Shown: positions 1 to 8,433, numbered from the stretch's first letter. The stretch: 41,675 nt of DNA from Alphaproteobacteria bacterium (GCA_024407875.1 JAKSVT010000018.1:1-41675); one strand, 5' to 3'. Program-made: numbers and translations. The notes: generated from the letters alone by a model not told the origin.

Positions 1-387
1 TTCATGTCCAAATGTATTAGATAGCGGCTCTGTTTTATTATCTTTATATTTTGCAATTGACGTAGCTCTTGCACTTATATTTGGACTATCGTATGCATTA
101 TTTGCTATAGTTCCTGCTTGTTGTATTAATTCATCTAAAGTTGTTAAACTGTTATCAGTTACTCGCAAAGTTGAAACCGCCTGACCAATACCATCTAACA
201 AAGTAGATAGATCATCTGCTCGGTGGGAAAGATTTACCGCTGTAAAAAAATTATTAGGATTATCCATAGCAGAATTAACTTTATACCCAGTTGATAATTT
301 CAACTGAGTAGCATCAAAAACTTTGCTAGTATTCTTCATACTTAACAAATTAGAACGCATAGATGCTGATAAACTAATTCTTTCCAT
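1..387 (-). CDS. Flagellin, N-terminal part (runs off the left edge)
   Basis: This is the first 129 codons of a flagellin; the rest lies left of the window. Translation from the ATG at 387 begins MERISLSASMRSNLLSMKN. It continues with QLKLSTGYKVNSAMDNP, then heptad-rich helix with RADDLSTLLDGIGQAVSTL. These are hallmarks of the flagellin D0/D1 N-terminal helices. Flagellin is exported by the flagellar type III apparatus and builds the filament. FlgL shares this fold, but the ASMRSNLLSMKNT start and the S-x-M-D-N-P turn favour flagellin. A sigma-54-type promoter sits just upstream. A GTG two codons upstream (393) is a possible alternative start. Confidence 0.85.
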   Translation of the reverse strand, partial: MERISLSASMRSNLLSMKNTSKVFDATQLKLSTGYKVNSAMDNPNNFFTAVNLSHRADDLSTLLDGIGQAVSTLRVTDNSLTTLDELIQQAGTIANNAYDSPNISARATSIAKYKDNKTEPLSNTFGHE

Positions 388-422
388 TTGCACCAAAATC
401 ACATATTAATCCACTTATTAAT

Positions 423-440
423 ATGCAAAAACAATGCCAA
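423..440 (-). promoter_or_regulatory. Sigma-54-type (-24/-12) promoter for the flagellin gene
   Basis: Read on the minus strand the site is TTGGCATTGTTTTTGCAT. The GG (437-438) and GC (425-426) dinucleotides are separated by exactly ten bases, and the flanks TTGGCAT and TTGCA match the RpoN consensus closely. It lies about 40 bases upstream of the flagellin ATG, leaving a short leader. Class III/IV flagellar genes in several alphaproteobacteria use sigma-54. The activator cannot be seen here. Confidence 0.7.
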
Positions 441-459
441 AAATTAACAAAAAGAAAAC

Positions 460-1428
460 TTATGAAAAATAACCGTATTCAAAATATGATTTAACATAAT
501 GATGAAAACGTAATTTTCTAATATATTCATTTGGATCTTTTACTTTAACCAAAGCATTAGGATCGCGATTTAAATAATCATATGTTCTTGTTAACAAAAA
601 TCTTAAAGCTGCACCTCTACATAATATTGGCAAAGCCTCTTTTTCTTTACCTGACAAAGGACGAACTTTATTGTATCCTGTCAACAAGTAATTTGCTTTA
701 GTTGCATTAAATTCCCAAGTATCTTGTTCAAAACACCAACAATTTATACAAATGGCTAATTCATAAACAAAATAATCTGTGCACGCAAAATAAAAATCAA
801 TAATACCTGATAAGTTCTTCTCTTGGAAAAACACATTATCTGGGAACAAATCAGCATGAATAATTCCTTTAGGTAAATCTTTAGGCCATTTGCTTACAAT
901 ATCTTCATATTCATAAGCAATTTCATCAGCTAATCCCTCAGAAACGAAATTTGCAGATTTTCCAATTTTAGCTATTAATTTAGCCCAGCCATCAGTGGAC
1001 AAATCATTCTTTCTACTTTGAGGAAAACTCATGCCCATTTTATGCATTTGTGCCATTGCCTTACCTAATTCGTAGCAATGTTCCATCCTAATATGTTTTA
1101 CTGCTTGACCTGATAAAAAAGTAGTAATACTAGCAATTTTACCATTCACTTCATTTAGCGTTTTTCCATTCTTTGCAACAACAGGTAAAGGACAATTTAA
1201 ACCATTACTGCGTAAATGAGTCATTAAATTCATAAAGAATGGCAATTGTTCTGGATTTACTCTTTTCTCATATATAGTTAGCAAATATACATTTCTATCT
1301 GTATATAAAAAATAATTTGTATTTTCTATACCACCCTCAATATCGACTAATTTTTCAACCTTACCGATATCATATAATGATACGAAATCTGCTAACTGTT
1401 TATCTGTTAATCTGGTATAAACTGCCAT
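460..1428 (-). CDS. thrB: Homoserine kinase, aminoglycoside-phosphotransferase-fold type
   Basis: It phosphorylates L-homoserine with ATP in the threonine branch of aspartate-family biosynthesis; cytoplasmic. The 322-residue protein is full length for the alphaproteobacterial ThrB type, which has the APH/choline-kinase fold rather than the GHMP fold of E. coli ThrB. The N-terminus (MAVYTRLTDKQLADFVSLYD) and GIENTNYFL near residue 33 are typical. The catalytic loop is IIHADLFPDNVFF, with H191, D193 and N198; D211 in IIDFYFAC is the metal-binding DFG-like aspartate. It is the last gene of a minus-strand run with ispH only 12 bases upstream, a pairing common in alphaproteobacteria. No terminator is obvious before the flagellin promoter. 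Confidence 0.93.
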   Translation of the reverse strand: MAVYTRLTDKQLADFVSLYDIGKVEKLVDIEGGIENTNYFLYTDRNVYLLTIYEKRVNPEQLPFFMNLMTHLRSNGLNCPLPVVAKNGKTLNEVNGKIASITTFLSGQAVKHIRMEHCYELGKAMAQMHKMGMSFPQSRKNDLSTDGWAKLIAKIGKSANFVSEGLADEIAYEYEDIVSKWPKDLPKGIIHADLFPDNVFFQEKNLSGIIDFYFACTDYFVYELAICINCWCFEQDTWEFNATKANYLLTGYNKVRPLSGKEKEALPILCRGAALRFLLTRTYDYLNRDPNALVKVKDPNEYIRKLRFHHYVKSYFEYGYFS

Positions 1429-1440
1429 TTTATTATACCT

Positions 1441-2376
1441 TTAATCTACTAAATTTGAAGGCAATGGGAAGCGCACCTTTTCCATAATTTCTGTATATTC
1501 TGACAATGTAATATCAAAATACTTTGATAAAAATGTAATAACTTCTTTAACCAGCTCTTCAGGAGCAGACGCACCTGCTGTTAATCCCAAAACTTTCACA
1601 TTTTTTAATTGTTCAATATCAATTTCATCAGCTCTTTGAACCAAAATTGAATTTGTACAGCCTTCAGCTTTTGCAACTTCAACTAATCTTTTTGAATTTG
1701 AAGAATTAGGAGCGCCAATAACCATAAGCATATCACATTTTTCTGCAATAGCTTTTACAGCTCTTTGTCTATTAGTCGTTGCATAACAAATATCATTTTC
1801 ATGAGGTTTTACAATATTTGCAAATTTACTTTTAATTTTATCAATGACATTTGCTGTTTCATCAATTGACAATGTGGTTTGTGTTACGTAGCCCACGTTA
1901 TTCCATTCCTTAGGAATCAAATCCACATCTTCCTCTGATGATATTAACTTTATTTCAGTTTCTGGAACTTGTCCCATAGTTCCAATAACCTCAATATGTC
2001 CTTTGTGGCCAATTAATAAAGTTTTACGTCCTTCCCTATAGTTTTTTAAAGCTTCTTTATGAACTTTTTCAACTAAAGGACAAGTTGCATCTATTGTAAT
2101 TAAATTGCGACGTTTAGCTTCTTCTTCAACTGATAAAGGAACTCCATGTGCAGAAAATATAACAACTGAATTATCAGGGACTTCATCTAATTCATTTACA
2201 AATATAGCCCCTTCATCAGCCAATTTCTGCACAACATATTTATTATGAACAATCTCATGTCTTACATAGACAGGTGTGCCGTAGCGCCTCAAAGCTGTAG
2301 AAACAATCTGAACAGCTCTAGTAACCCCAGCACAAAACCCTCTAGGAGAAGCCAATAAAATTGTTAGTTCTCTCAT
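1441..2376 (-). CDS. ispH: 4-hydroxy-3-methylbut-2-enyl diphosphate reductase
   Basis: This is the last step of the MEP (non-mevalonate) isoprenoid pathway: reduction of HMBPP to IPP and DMAPP by a [4Fe-4S] enzyme in the cytoplasm. At 311 residues it has normal length. The three cluster cysteines are visible: C15 in PRGFCAGV, C99 in IDATCPLV and C197 in NDICYATTNRQ. H40, H77 in SAHGVP, H127 and the catalytic E129 in GHKGHIEVIGTMGQ are also present. It sits between the esterase gene (14-base gap) and thrB (12-base gap), probably on one transcript. Confidence 0.97.
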   Translation of the reverse strand: MRELTILLASPRGFCAGVTRAVQIVSTALRRYGTPVYVRHEIVHNKYVVQKLADEGAIFVNELDEVPDNSVVIFSAHGVPLSVEEEAKRRNLITIDATCPLVEKVHKEALKNYREGRKTLLIGHKGHIEVIGTMGQVPETEIKLISSEEDVDLIPKEWNNVGYVTQTTLSIDETANVIDKIKSKFANIVKPHENDICYATTNRQRAVKAIAEKCDMLMVIGAPNSSNSKRLVEVAKAEGCTNSILVQRADEIDIEQLKNVKVLGLTAGASAPEELVKEVITFLSKYFDITLSEYTEIMEKVRFPLPSNLVD

Positions 2377-2390
2377 TAGTTTCCTTTTAA

Positions 2391-3161
2391 CTAATCCAAA
2401 ACCTTATCTAAGAAATATGGTAATTGAACATACCACCATGGCCAATCATGGAACACATCTTTTCCCCATATATCAACAAAAGCTGGAATATGTTTTTGTT
2501 CCAATATTTCTTTTAAGTGCTTTGTCTCTGTTAACATAGGCTCTTCCCAATCACCTTGTCCAACACAGAACACCAATCGAGCTTGGCGCATTTGTTCTAA
2601 ATAATCGCCTTCAGGCACATTAGGCAAGAAATCTAATGGTGAATTATAATAAGTTACTTCATCCATATAATCACCTAAGAACAAATTTGCACTATAAACA
2701 CCTGATAAAGCAATAACACTATCAATTAAATCTGGTCTACGGAAGAAGAACAAACCAGAATAAAATGCTCCCATAGAACAACCTGTGGCTAAAAGTTTTT
2801 CACTTTCTCCACCATTACATTCAGCATTAATTTCATGAATACGAGGAATAAATTCTTCTACAACATAGTTATACCAAGCTTCGTGTCTACGAATACGATC
2901 GTAAGGATGTCCATTTTTATTGGTGCAGCTTTCCCAATCAATACCATCAACACAGAATAATTGAATTCTTCCAGCATCAATATAAGGTTTGCAAATATTT
3001 ACCATACCATGGAATTCATAATGCCAAAATCTTCCATCACCAGGAGGAAATACGATTACAGGTTTGCCTGCATGGCCATATACTTTAAATTCCATGTCTC
3101 TTTGCAAACAATTTGAATATTCTTTAAAATATAATTCTTGCATTTTATTAAACTCGTTCAT
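2391..3161 (-). CDS. Esterase-D-type alpha/beta hydrolase
   Basis: A 256-residue hydrolase of the putative esterase family (esterase D / antigen 85-like fold). The nucleophile elbow is GCSMGA, with Ser129 counted from the ATG. An oxyanion-loop-like FPPGDGRFW lies near residue 40 and a candidate catalytic histidine, H238, is in DVFHDWPWW near the C-terminus. No signal peptide, so probably cytoplasmic. The frame is open from a TTG at 3164, but I chose the ATG one codon later. It overlaps the end of the upstream ATP-grasp gene, implying translational coupling. The substrate is unknown; the partner suggests it acts on the ligase product or a related ester. Confidence 0.8.
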   Translation of the reverse strand: MNEFNKMQELYFKEYSNCLQRDMEFKVYGHAGKPVIVFPPGDGRFWHYEFHGMVNICKPYIDAGRIQLFCVDGIDWESCTNKNGHPYDRIRRHEAWYNYVVEEFIPRIHEINAECNGGESEKLLATGCSMGAFYSGLFFFRRPDLIDSVIALSGVYSANLFLGDYMDEVTYYNSPLDFLPNVPEGDYLEQMRQARLVFCVGQGDWEEPMLTETKHLKEILEQKHIPAFVDIWGKDVFHDWPWWYVQLPYFLDKVLD

Positions 3162-4323
3162 CAACCAAATTAATCATTTCTTGTAATTCTTCTAAATTAT
3201 CAGAATATAACAAATAGTAATGATTGCCCATTGCTGCTGTTATAATTCCAAGAATTTCATCTTCTTGATAAAGATGATCTTTTAGCCAATCACAAATTTG
3301 TTCATGTGTATATTTGTAAGAAAATCTATATTTACGACCTACATAAGCAGAATAACGCTTAGGTGTAGTATCATCTGAAGGTTTTCCAAATACAAGAGTA
3401 TCAGCCCACAACTTGTAAATATTTACATCATGAGAAGCTTCGTATATTTCTGTAATCATGCCACCTGGTGGACGCATATTAACTTCCAAAGCCATGATTT
3501 TTGATTTACCTGTCTTTTTATCAATTGTACGGAAAAATTCAAAATGGAAATATAATTCCTTTATTCCATAAGCTTTTACAACAGCTCTTCCTGCTTTTTC
3601 CAAATCCTTAGCCATTACAGGTTCATTATGGTACATTATGCAATCATCATTTACTACAGTATCCATTAAAGATTGATGATAAATTTGACTTGCACAGAAA
3701 ACAATATCACCATTTGCATCTGTCATACCATCAAATGTTTCAACATGACCATCAATGAATTCTTCCATAATATATTGAACATCTGGTTTTGTTGCAAAAA
3801 ACTCTGCCATTTCTTGTTCATTGTGTAATGTATAAGTACTACAAGCACCAACACCATCATCAGGTTTTACAACTACAGGAAATCCATTTTCATCAGTAAA
3901 AGCTTTACCTTCATCAAAATTTGTTGGCAAACAATATTTTGCACAATCAACTTTTGCCTTTTTAAAATAAGCTTTCATAGCGGATTTTTGTTTATGTTCT
4001 AATATTTCTGGGTATCTAATTCCTGGAATATTAAAATCATTACGTAATTTAGCTTCTGTAATTAACCAAAATTCATTATTTGATCTTACATAATCAATTC
4101 TTCCATGATGACTAATTAAACATGCTGTAGCTTTGTATATAGCATCATAATCTGTCATATTAGGGCAGTAATAATATTCAGCCAAATCTTCTTTTAATTC
4201 TTTTTGCAAACTATCATATGGGGCATCACCAATAGCAATTACATTAACCCCATTTTCTTTCAAAAAATGACAAAATTTCCATCCATATGTCGGGAAATTT
4301 GGGGACAGATAAAGAAAATTCAT
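3148..4323 (-). CDS. ATP-grasp carboxylate-amine ligase family protein
   Basis: A 391-residue cytoplasmic ATP-grasp enzyme. The N-terminal ~95 residues form a pre-ATP-grasp Rossmann-like part (MNFLYLSPNFPTYGWKF). The ATP-binding subdomain has VVVKPDDGVGACSTY with K153, and IMEEFIDGHVETFDG supplies nucleotide contacts. EVNMRPPGG (E280, N282, R284) is the Mg/ATP-binding end of the core. Relatives join a carboxylate to an amine or thiol through an acyl phosphate. It is the first gene of a minus-strand group and overlaps the esterase gene by about 14 bases. The substrate cannot be read from sequence; a small-peptide or amino-acid ligase is the general expectation. Confidence 0.8.
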   Translation of the reverse strand: MNFLYLSPNFPTYGWKFCHFLKENGVNVIAIGDAPYDSLQKELKEDLAEYYYCPNMTDYDAIYKATACLISHHGRIDYVRSNNEFWLITEAKLRNDFNIPGIRYPEILEHKQKSAMKAYFKKAKVDCAKYCLPTNFDEGKAFTDENGFPVVVKPDDGVGACSTYTLHNEQEMAEFFATKPDVQYIMEEFIDGHVETFDGMTDANGDIVFCASQIYHQSLMDTVVNDDCIMYHNEPVMAKDLEKAGRAVVKAYGIKELYFHFEFFRTIDKKTGKSKIMALEVNMRPPGGMITEIYEASHDVNIYKLWADTLVFGKPSDDTTPKRYSAYVGRKYRFSYKYTHEQICDWLKDHLYQEDEILGIITAAMGNHYYLLYSDNLEELQEMINLVDERV

Positions 4324-4422
4324 TTTTTTTATCCTTAAAAATTAAAATAACATATTATTTTTATTCGGTTGTAAAATCGCAACATTTCATAATTTTGTCA
4401 ATAAAAAAGTTAATTTTTTAAC

Positions 4423-4450
4423 TTGTCTTAAAGTATTTTTTCTATATAAA
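4423..4450 (+). promoter_or_regulatory. Possible sigma-70-type promoter for the MarC-like gene
   Basis: TTGTCT (4423-4428) and TATAAA (4445-4450) are spaced by 16 bases, about 50 bases upstream of the ATG at 4504. The surrounding 180-base gap is extremely AT-rich, so chance matches are likely. The same gap must also hold the promoter of the divergent ATP-grasp gene. Nothing else is visible in it. Confidence 0.3.
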
Positions 4451-4503
4451 ATATATATATGGTTACAACTAAACGATTCCAGTAAAAAATTAAGTGAGGA
4501 ATA

Positions 4504-5139
4504 ATGTTTGCTTGGTTGATTGATTATTTGCACTTTTCTTTAGCAATGCTAGCTGTTTGTGCACCACAATCTGCAATTCCTGTATTTATTAATTTGACTG
4601 AAGGTATGGGTACTCGTGAAAAAGAACACGTTGCAAGGCAAACTGGATTTTCTGTTGGTTGTTGTTTAATTTTATCTGCCTTAATCGGTAATCTTATTCT
4701 TAAAACTTTTGGAATATCTCTTAATTCATTTAGAATTGCTGGGGGCATCTTGTTAATGTCCATCGGTTTTGGAATGTTAAAAGCTTCTGATAAACGTCAT
4801 ACAAAAGAAGAACAAGATGAAGCAGAACAAAGAGACCAAGCTATTGGCGTTATGCCTTTAGCAATTCCTGTAATTTCAGGGCCAGGTTCTATTTCTGCTA
4901 TGATTATTGCAACTCAATTAGATAAATCTTTTTCGCATTTAATTGCTGTTATTTGTTCAGCTTGTACAGTTGCTGCATTTTCATGGTTTGTATTACATAT
5001 TTCAAACAAACTAGAAAAATTATTAGGGCAAACAGGTTTAAATATTATTGGCCGTCTTTGCGGTATGTTACTGGCAGCTTTAGCAGTTGAGTTTATTTAT
5101 ACATCTTTAAAAGAGATGTTCCCTGCTTGGATAGCATAA
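4504..5139 (+). CDS. MarC family (UPF0056) integral membrane protein
   Basis: A 211-residue inner-membrane protein with about six hydrophobic segments. Typical MarC features are PQSAIPVFINLTEGM near residues 21-35, FRIAGGILLMSIGFGML in the middle, and GVMPLAIPVISGPGSIS around residues 114-130, the family's most conserved stretch. The transport function of the family is not established; the original link to multiple antibiotic resistance was not upheld. GAGGA is placed well before the ATG. It stands alone on the plus strand and ends at a bidirectional terminator shared with HU. Confidence 0.85.
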   Translation: MFAWLIDYLHFSLAMLAVCAPQSAIPVFINLTEGMGTREKEHVARQTGFSVGCCLILSALIGNLILKTFGISLNSFRIAGGILLMSIGFGMLKASDKRHTKEEQDEAEQRDQAIGVMPLAIPVISGPGSISAMIIATQLDKSFSHLIAVICSACTVAAFSWFVLHISNKLEKLLGQTGLNIIGRLCGMLLAALAVEFIYTSLKEMFPAWIA

Positions 5140-5142
5140 AAA

Positions 5143-5170
5143 TAATCTCCTATACAGTTATAGGAGATTA
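5143..5170. terminator. Bidirectional intrinsic terminator between MarC-like gene and hup
   Basis: A perfect 11-bp inverted repeat (TAATCTCCTAT / ATAGGAGATTA) with a six-base loop. A T-rich tract follows in both directions: TTAAATATTTTTAT on plus and TTATTTTTATGC on minus. It lies between two convergent genes. Confidence 0.75.
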
Positions 5171-5197
5171 CTTAAATATTTTTATCAAAAACAATTA

Positions 5198-5470
5198 TTA
5201 ATTTAATGCATCCTTTAAAGGTTTGCCTGGTTTAAATTTAGCTGTATTTGAAGAAGCAACATTCATAATTTTTCCTGTTCTTGGATTATGTGTTGTTGTT
5301 GGTTTACGAGTTAAAACAGAAAATGTTCCAAATCCAGATAAATGAACAGATTCATTTGATTTTAATGTTTCACTTATTGTATCAACTGTTGCTTTTAAAG
5401 CTTTTTCACATGCAACTTTTGTTAAGCCTGAAGTTCTGCTCATTGCATCAATCAATTCATTTTTATTCAT
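5198..5470 (-). CDS. hup: HU family DNA-binding protein
   Basis: A nucleoid protein of 90 residues, the standard HU length. It bends DNA as a dimer. MNKNELIDAMSRTSGLTK starts the helical dimer body, SGFGTFSV is the conserved turn, and NPRTGKIM is the beta-arm tip with the DNA-intercalating proline region. The C-terminus KFKPGKPLKDALN is typical. IHF subunits are similar but the HU-type arm and length fit better. CGGAG precedes the ATG. The gene is monocistronic, isolated by hairpins on both sides. Confidence 0.95.
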   Translation of the reverse strand: MNKNELIDAMSRTSGLTKVACEKALKATVDTISETLKSNESVHLSGFGTFSVLTRKPTTTHNPRTGKIMNVASSNTAKFKPGKPLKDALN

Positions 5471-5553
5471 TTTATAACTCCGATTATTTATTGAATTTAT
5501 GAGCCTAACCTACATTTTTAATAATTAAAAATCAAGGATTTATTTACAAAAAA

Positions 5554-5584
5554 AATTCCGCATTCTAATAACAAATGCGGAATT
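5554..5584 (-). terminator. Intrinsic terminator downstream of the 5606-5944 gene
   Basis: A perfect 11-bp stem (AATTCCGCATT / AATGCGGAATT) with a nine-base loop. On the minus strand it is followed directly by a run of eight T. It ends the transcript of the unknown gene at 5606-5944 and insulates hup. Confidence 0.85.
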
Positions 5585-5605
5585 CTATAAATCTTATCAA
5601 AAATA

Positions 5606-5944
5606 TTATTTTAAAACTGTTACAGGCAATTTCGAAACATGTCTAACAACTGCCGAATATTCACGAATAATACCCTTTTGTGGGTTTTCAGGTGTAGCAT
5701 CATTAAATTCTGCTACTAATACAGTTTCAGCTTTTGCTAATAATGGAGCAACATCAGGATGAATATAGTCCAAAACAATCATTTGATCAGCTGTTCTATA
5801 TAACAAAGCATGTTCTTCACCATTAAACAATATTTGAGGATGATCAGGACTACCCTCTTTTGTTTTGATACAAAACAACAATTCACCATCGGCATTTGAC
5901 AATATATCATAATATGATTCTGTCTCAACTTCTGTTTTTGTCAT
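5606..5944 (-). CDS. Conserved-looking hypothetical protein, 112 aa
   Basis: I do not recognise this gene. The product is acidic, soluble and lacks a signal peptide or membrane segment. It alternates predicted strands and short helices (DGELLFCIKTKEG, QILFNGEEHALLYRT, MIVLDYIHPDVAPLLAKAETVLVAEF) and contains one cysteine near residue 25. A purine-rich stretch (GGGAGATAAAG) precedes the ATG and a clear terminator follows the stop, so it is a real gene. It follows the membrane-protein gene at 5987-6943 by about 40 bases and could share its transcript. Confidence 0.7.
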   Translation of the reverse strand: MTKTEVETESYYDILSNADGELLFCIKTKEGSPDHPQILFNGEEHALLYRTADQMIVLDYIHPDVAPLLAKAETVLVAEFNDATPENPQKGIIREYSAVVRHVSKLPVTVLK

Positions 5945-5986
5945 CTTTATCTCCCGTCTATACTTCTATATCTATTTATAAAATTT

Positions 5987-6943
5987 TTACTTAGAATAAT
6001 TTGCTTCAGCTGTTTTCTTTTCTACATCATATTTGCATACATATTTAATGCCAACACGAATACCATTTTGTCCAATTAATTGAGCAGAATCACCACGCAA
6101 AATAATCAAATCTTTCAATACATCAATTTCATGACTATTGAATTTATATTCTTTTGGACTTACAGTCCATTCAAATCTTTCTTGAATTACTTGAGACAAT
6201 GCTTGTTCACAGAAATTCTGAGCTATATCTTCATATTGTTCAAAATATTTACTCTTATTTGTATTGACCTTACTGCATTCAGCACTATTTGTGCAAGGTT
6301 TTGAAGAAGCACTCATTTCTTTCATTCTTTCAGCATCACGAAGACGTTGATATTCAGCTTGACGTCTAATATTCTTTACTTCAACTTCTCCACCGAACTG
6401 AACGAAAGCTGATTGAAATGATAATAAGAAAGAAATTAAAAACATACTAACAATAGCTACTTGAGTTTTCGTATATCCTCTCTCAACAGCTTTGCCCCTT
6501 AAAAAGAACATTAAGCTTCCAACACCACCAACTATAAGTAGCAAACAAAATGTTGCTAATAAAGATCCACTACTAGAAATACTTTCGGCCAAAAACAATG
6601 TCATTAAACCAAAAACTAGTAATGTAAAATATGAAAATGCTGGATATTTTGTTGCCTGTTTAACGTTTTCTTCTCCTGAAACGAAACAAACTCCACCTAA
6701 AATTCCAAAAATTAATAAGCTTAAAATTAATTTAAAGAAAACTGATGCAAATGAAAAAATAATCAAAAACATACACAACAGCAATAAAATCGATGCATAG
6801 CAAATTGTAACTCTCACGCATCCATCTTTATTTTGTTTATATAAACCTTTAAAATTACCTGTTAGCAATAAAGGAACATCTTCATCTGACAACAATAAAA
6901 GTTCTTTTACTTTATTTTTTGATTCTTTTGCATCTATTTTCAT
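5987..6943 (-). CDS. Unknown membrane protein with five hydrophobic segments and a soluble C-terminal domain
   Basis: No family recognised. The 318 residues divide into a charged N-terminal ~42 residues with a Leu-rich LLLLSDEDVPLLLTG, about five membrane segments (roughly 46-66, 68-90, 99-121, 126-148 and 158-183), then a hydrophilic ~130-residue tail. The tail starts with a charged helix (RRQAEYQRLRDAERMKEM) and has four cysteines (CTNSAEC, FCEQAL, YVCKYD). Four cysteines in the tail hint at disulfides if it is periplasmic. It is a stand-alone minus-strand gene or forms a pair with the 112-aa gene downstream. Confidence 0.65.
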   Translation of the reverse strand: MKIDAKESKNKVKELLLLSDEDVPLLLTGNFKGLYKQNKDGCVRVTICYASILLLLCMFLIIFSFASVFFKLILSLLIFGILGGVCFVSGEENVKQATKYPAFSYFTLLVFGLMTLFLAESISSSGSLLATFCLLLIVGGVGSLMFFLRGKAVERGYTKTQVAIVSMFLISFLLSFQSAFVQFGGEVEVKNIRRQAEYQRLRDAERMKEMSASSKPCTNSAECSKVNTNKSKYFEQYEDIAQNFCEQALSQVIQERFEWTVSPKEYKFNSHEIDVLKDLIILRGDSAQLIGQNGIRVGIKYVCKYDVEKKTAEANYSK

Positions 6944-7007
6944 GTGTTTAATCCCGATAAAAATCAGACTCTTGTTGTTATTAAAAGCACAATTTTATTT
7001 AAAAATC

Positions 7008-7054
7008 AAGTTTTATCATAACAAATCGGTAATGTATATTTTAAGATAAAACTT
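7008..7054 (-). terminator. Possible weak terminator after dapA-smpB
   Basis: AAGTTTTATC (7008-7017) and GATAAAACTT (7045-7054) form a 10-bp AT-rich stem with a 27-base loop, about 25 bases past the smpB stop. TTGATTTTTAAAT follows on the minus strand. The long loop and low GC make it only tentative. Confidence 0.3.
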
Positions 7055-7078
7055 TGTATTGATTATGGTAAATTAGCC

Positions 7079-7561
7079 TTAATAACGTTCGCCTTTTAGT
7101 ACGCGTTGTTTTTCTCTATTCCATTCACGCTTTTTAATATCTTCTCTTCTATCAACATTAGTCTTTCCAACAGCTAATCCTATTTTAATTTTAGCCCTTC
7201 CTTTTTCATTAAAATATAACTCCAAAGGAACTAATGTATATCCTTTTCTTTGTGTTGCTCCAATTAATTTTCTTACTTCCTTTTTATGCAACAACAATTG
7301 ACGAGGTCTAGTTGCATCATGCTTCATATATCCAATTGAACCATATTCCATAATATTAGCATTAATCAAATATATGCCGCCATTTTCTGCACTAGCGTAA
7401 GATTCATTTATACTGCATCTACCTAATCGTAAAGATTTAACTTCAGGCCCTGTCAAAATAATCCCAGCTTCATATACTTCTTCTATAGAATAGTTAAAAT
7501 GAGCTTTTCTATTTTGAGCAACAGTCCCTGTAGAAATCATAGTAGAATGTTTTTTTGACAT
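7079..7561 (-). CDS. smpB: SsrA-binding protein SmpB (trans-translation)
   Basis: SmpB binds tmRNA and delivers it to ribosomes stalled on mRNAs without a stop codon. At 160 residues it is full length. Family signatures are NRKAHFNYSIEEVYEAG, GPEVKSLRLGRCSI with NESYASAENGGIYLIN, and the basic C-terminal tail VDRREDIKKREWNREKQRVLKGERY, which enters the empty mRNA channel. Its ATG overlaps the dapA stop as TAATG, so the two are translationally coupled. It matters here because a candidate ArfA-type backup rescue gene lies at 14824. Confidence 0.97.
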   Translation of the reverse strand: MSKKHSTMISTGTVAQNRKAHFNYSIEEVYEAGIILTGPEVKSLRLGRCSINESYASAENGGIYLINANIMEYGSIGYMKHDATRPRQLLLHKKEVRKLIGATQRKGYTLVPLELYFNEKGRAKIKIGLAVGKTNVDRREDIKKREWNREKQRVLKGERY

Positions 7562-8433
7562 TATAAAACGCCTACTTTCTTTAATGTATCTTTAATTACA
7601 AGCTTTGAATTATCAGATACTTCAACCAAAGGAAGTCTTAATGATCCATCACCATAACCAATTAATGATGCAGCATATTTAACAGGGCATGGATTTGTCT
7701 CAATAAACATTACTTGATGAACAGGCAACAATTCATCTCTATATTTAGCTACAGTTTTAAAATCCCCTTCTTGCCAAGCATCATGTAATTTTGCTAATTT
7801 TTCAGGAACAATATTTGCACTTACAGAAATACATCCATCCCCACCATGTGCTAAAAAGGCAACAATTGTAGCATCTTCACCAGAAAGAATAGAAAAATCC
7901 TCACCTGCAACTTCTCTAATTTGAATTGGGCGTAGCAAATCATTTGTTGCATCTTTAATGCCTACAATATTTTTTAATTTAGCCAATTTACCGATTGTAT
8001 CAATACTTATATTTACTCCAGTTCTTCCTGGAACATTATATAATATGATAGGCAAATCACATTCCATAACTACAGCTTTATAATGTTCATAAAGGCCTAC
8101 TTGTGTTGGCTTATTATAGTAAGGTGTTACAATTAAACCTGCATCAACCCCCAACTTTTTGCATAGTTTTGTATTTTCAATTGTTTTTTCTGTACTATTT
8201 GTTCCACAACCTGCAATTACAGGAACTCTTTTATTTACCGTTTTAACACACAAAGAAATACAATGTTCATACTCTTCTGCACTCATTGTTGCTGCTTCAC
8301 CTGTTGTTCCACAAACAACAACACCATCTGTACCTGCTTTAATTTGATCTTCAATTAACTTAACAAAAGCCTTATCATCCACCTTTTTATTCTTAAATGG
8401 TGTAATTAATGCAACAAATGAGCCTTTAAACAT
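7561..8433 (-). CDS. dapA: 4-hydroxy-tetrahydrodipicolinate synthase
   Basis: DapA condenses pyruvate with aspartate semialdehyde, the first committed step to meso-diaminopimelate and lysine; cytoplasmic TIM-barrel homotetramer. The 290 residues are typical. VCGTTGEAATMS (residues 40-51) is the substrate-binding loop, Y132 in ILYNVPGRTG is the proton-relay tyrosine, and K160 in NIVGIKDATND is the Schiff-base lysine. It is upstream of smpB with a one-base overlap. lysA, the last step of the pathway, is also in the window but on a separate transcript. Confidence 0.97.
   Translation of the reverse strand: MFKGSFVALITPFKNKKVDDKAFVKLIEDQIKAGTDGVVVCGTTGEAATMSAEEYEHCISLCVKTVNKRVPVIAGCGTNSTEKTIENTKLCKKLGVDAGLIVTPYYNKPTQVGLYEHYKAVVMECDLPIILYNVPGRTGVNISIDTIGKLAKLKNIVGIKDATNDLLRPIQIREVAGEDFSILSGEDATIVAFLAHGGDGCISVSANIVPEKLAKLHDAWQEGDFKTVAKYRDELLPVHQVMFIETNPCPVKYAASLIGYGDGSLRLPLVEVSDNSKLVIKDTLKKVGVL

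Noticed and set aside
5281-5502. Plus-strand frame opposite hup
   Set aside because: It is a shadow of the well-supported HU gene on the other strand.
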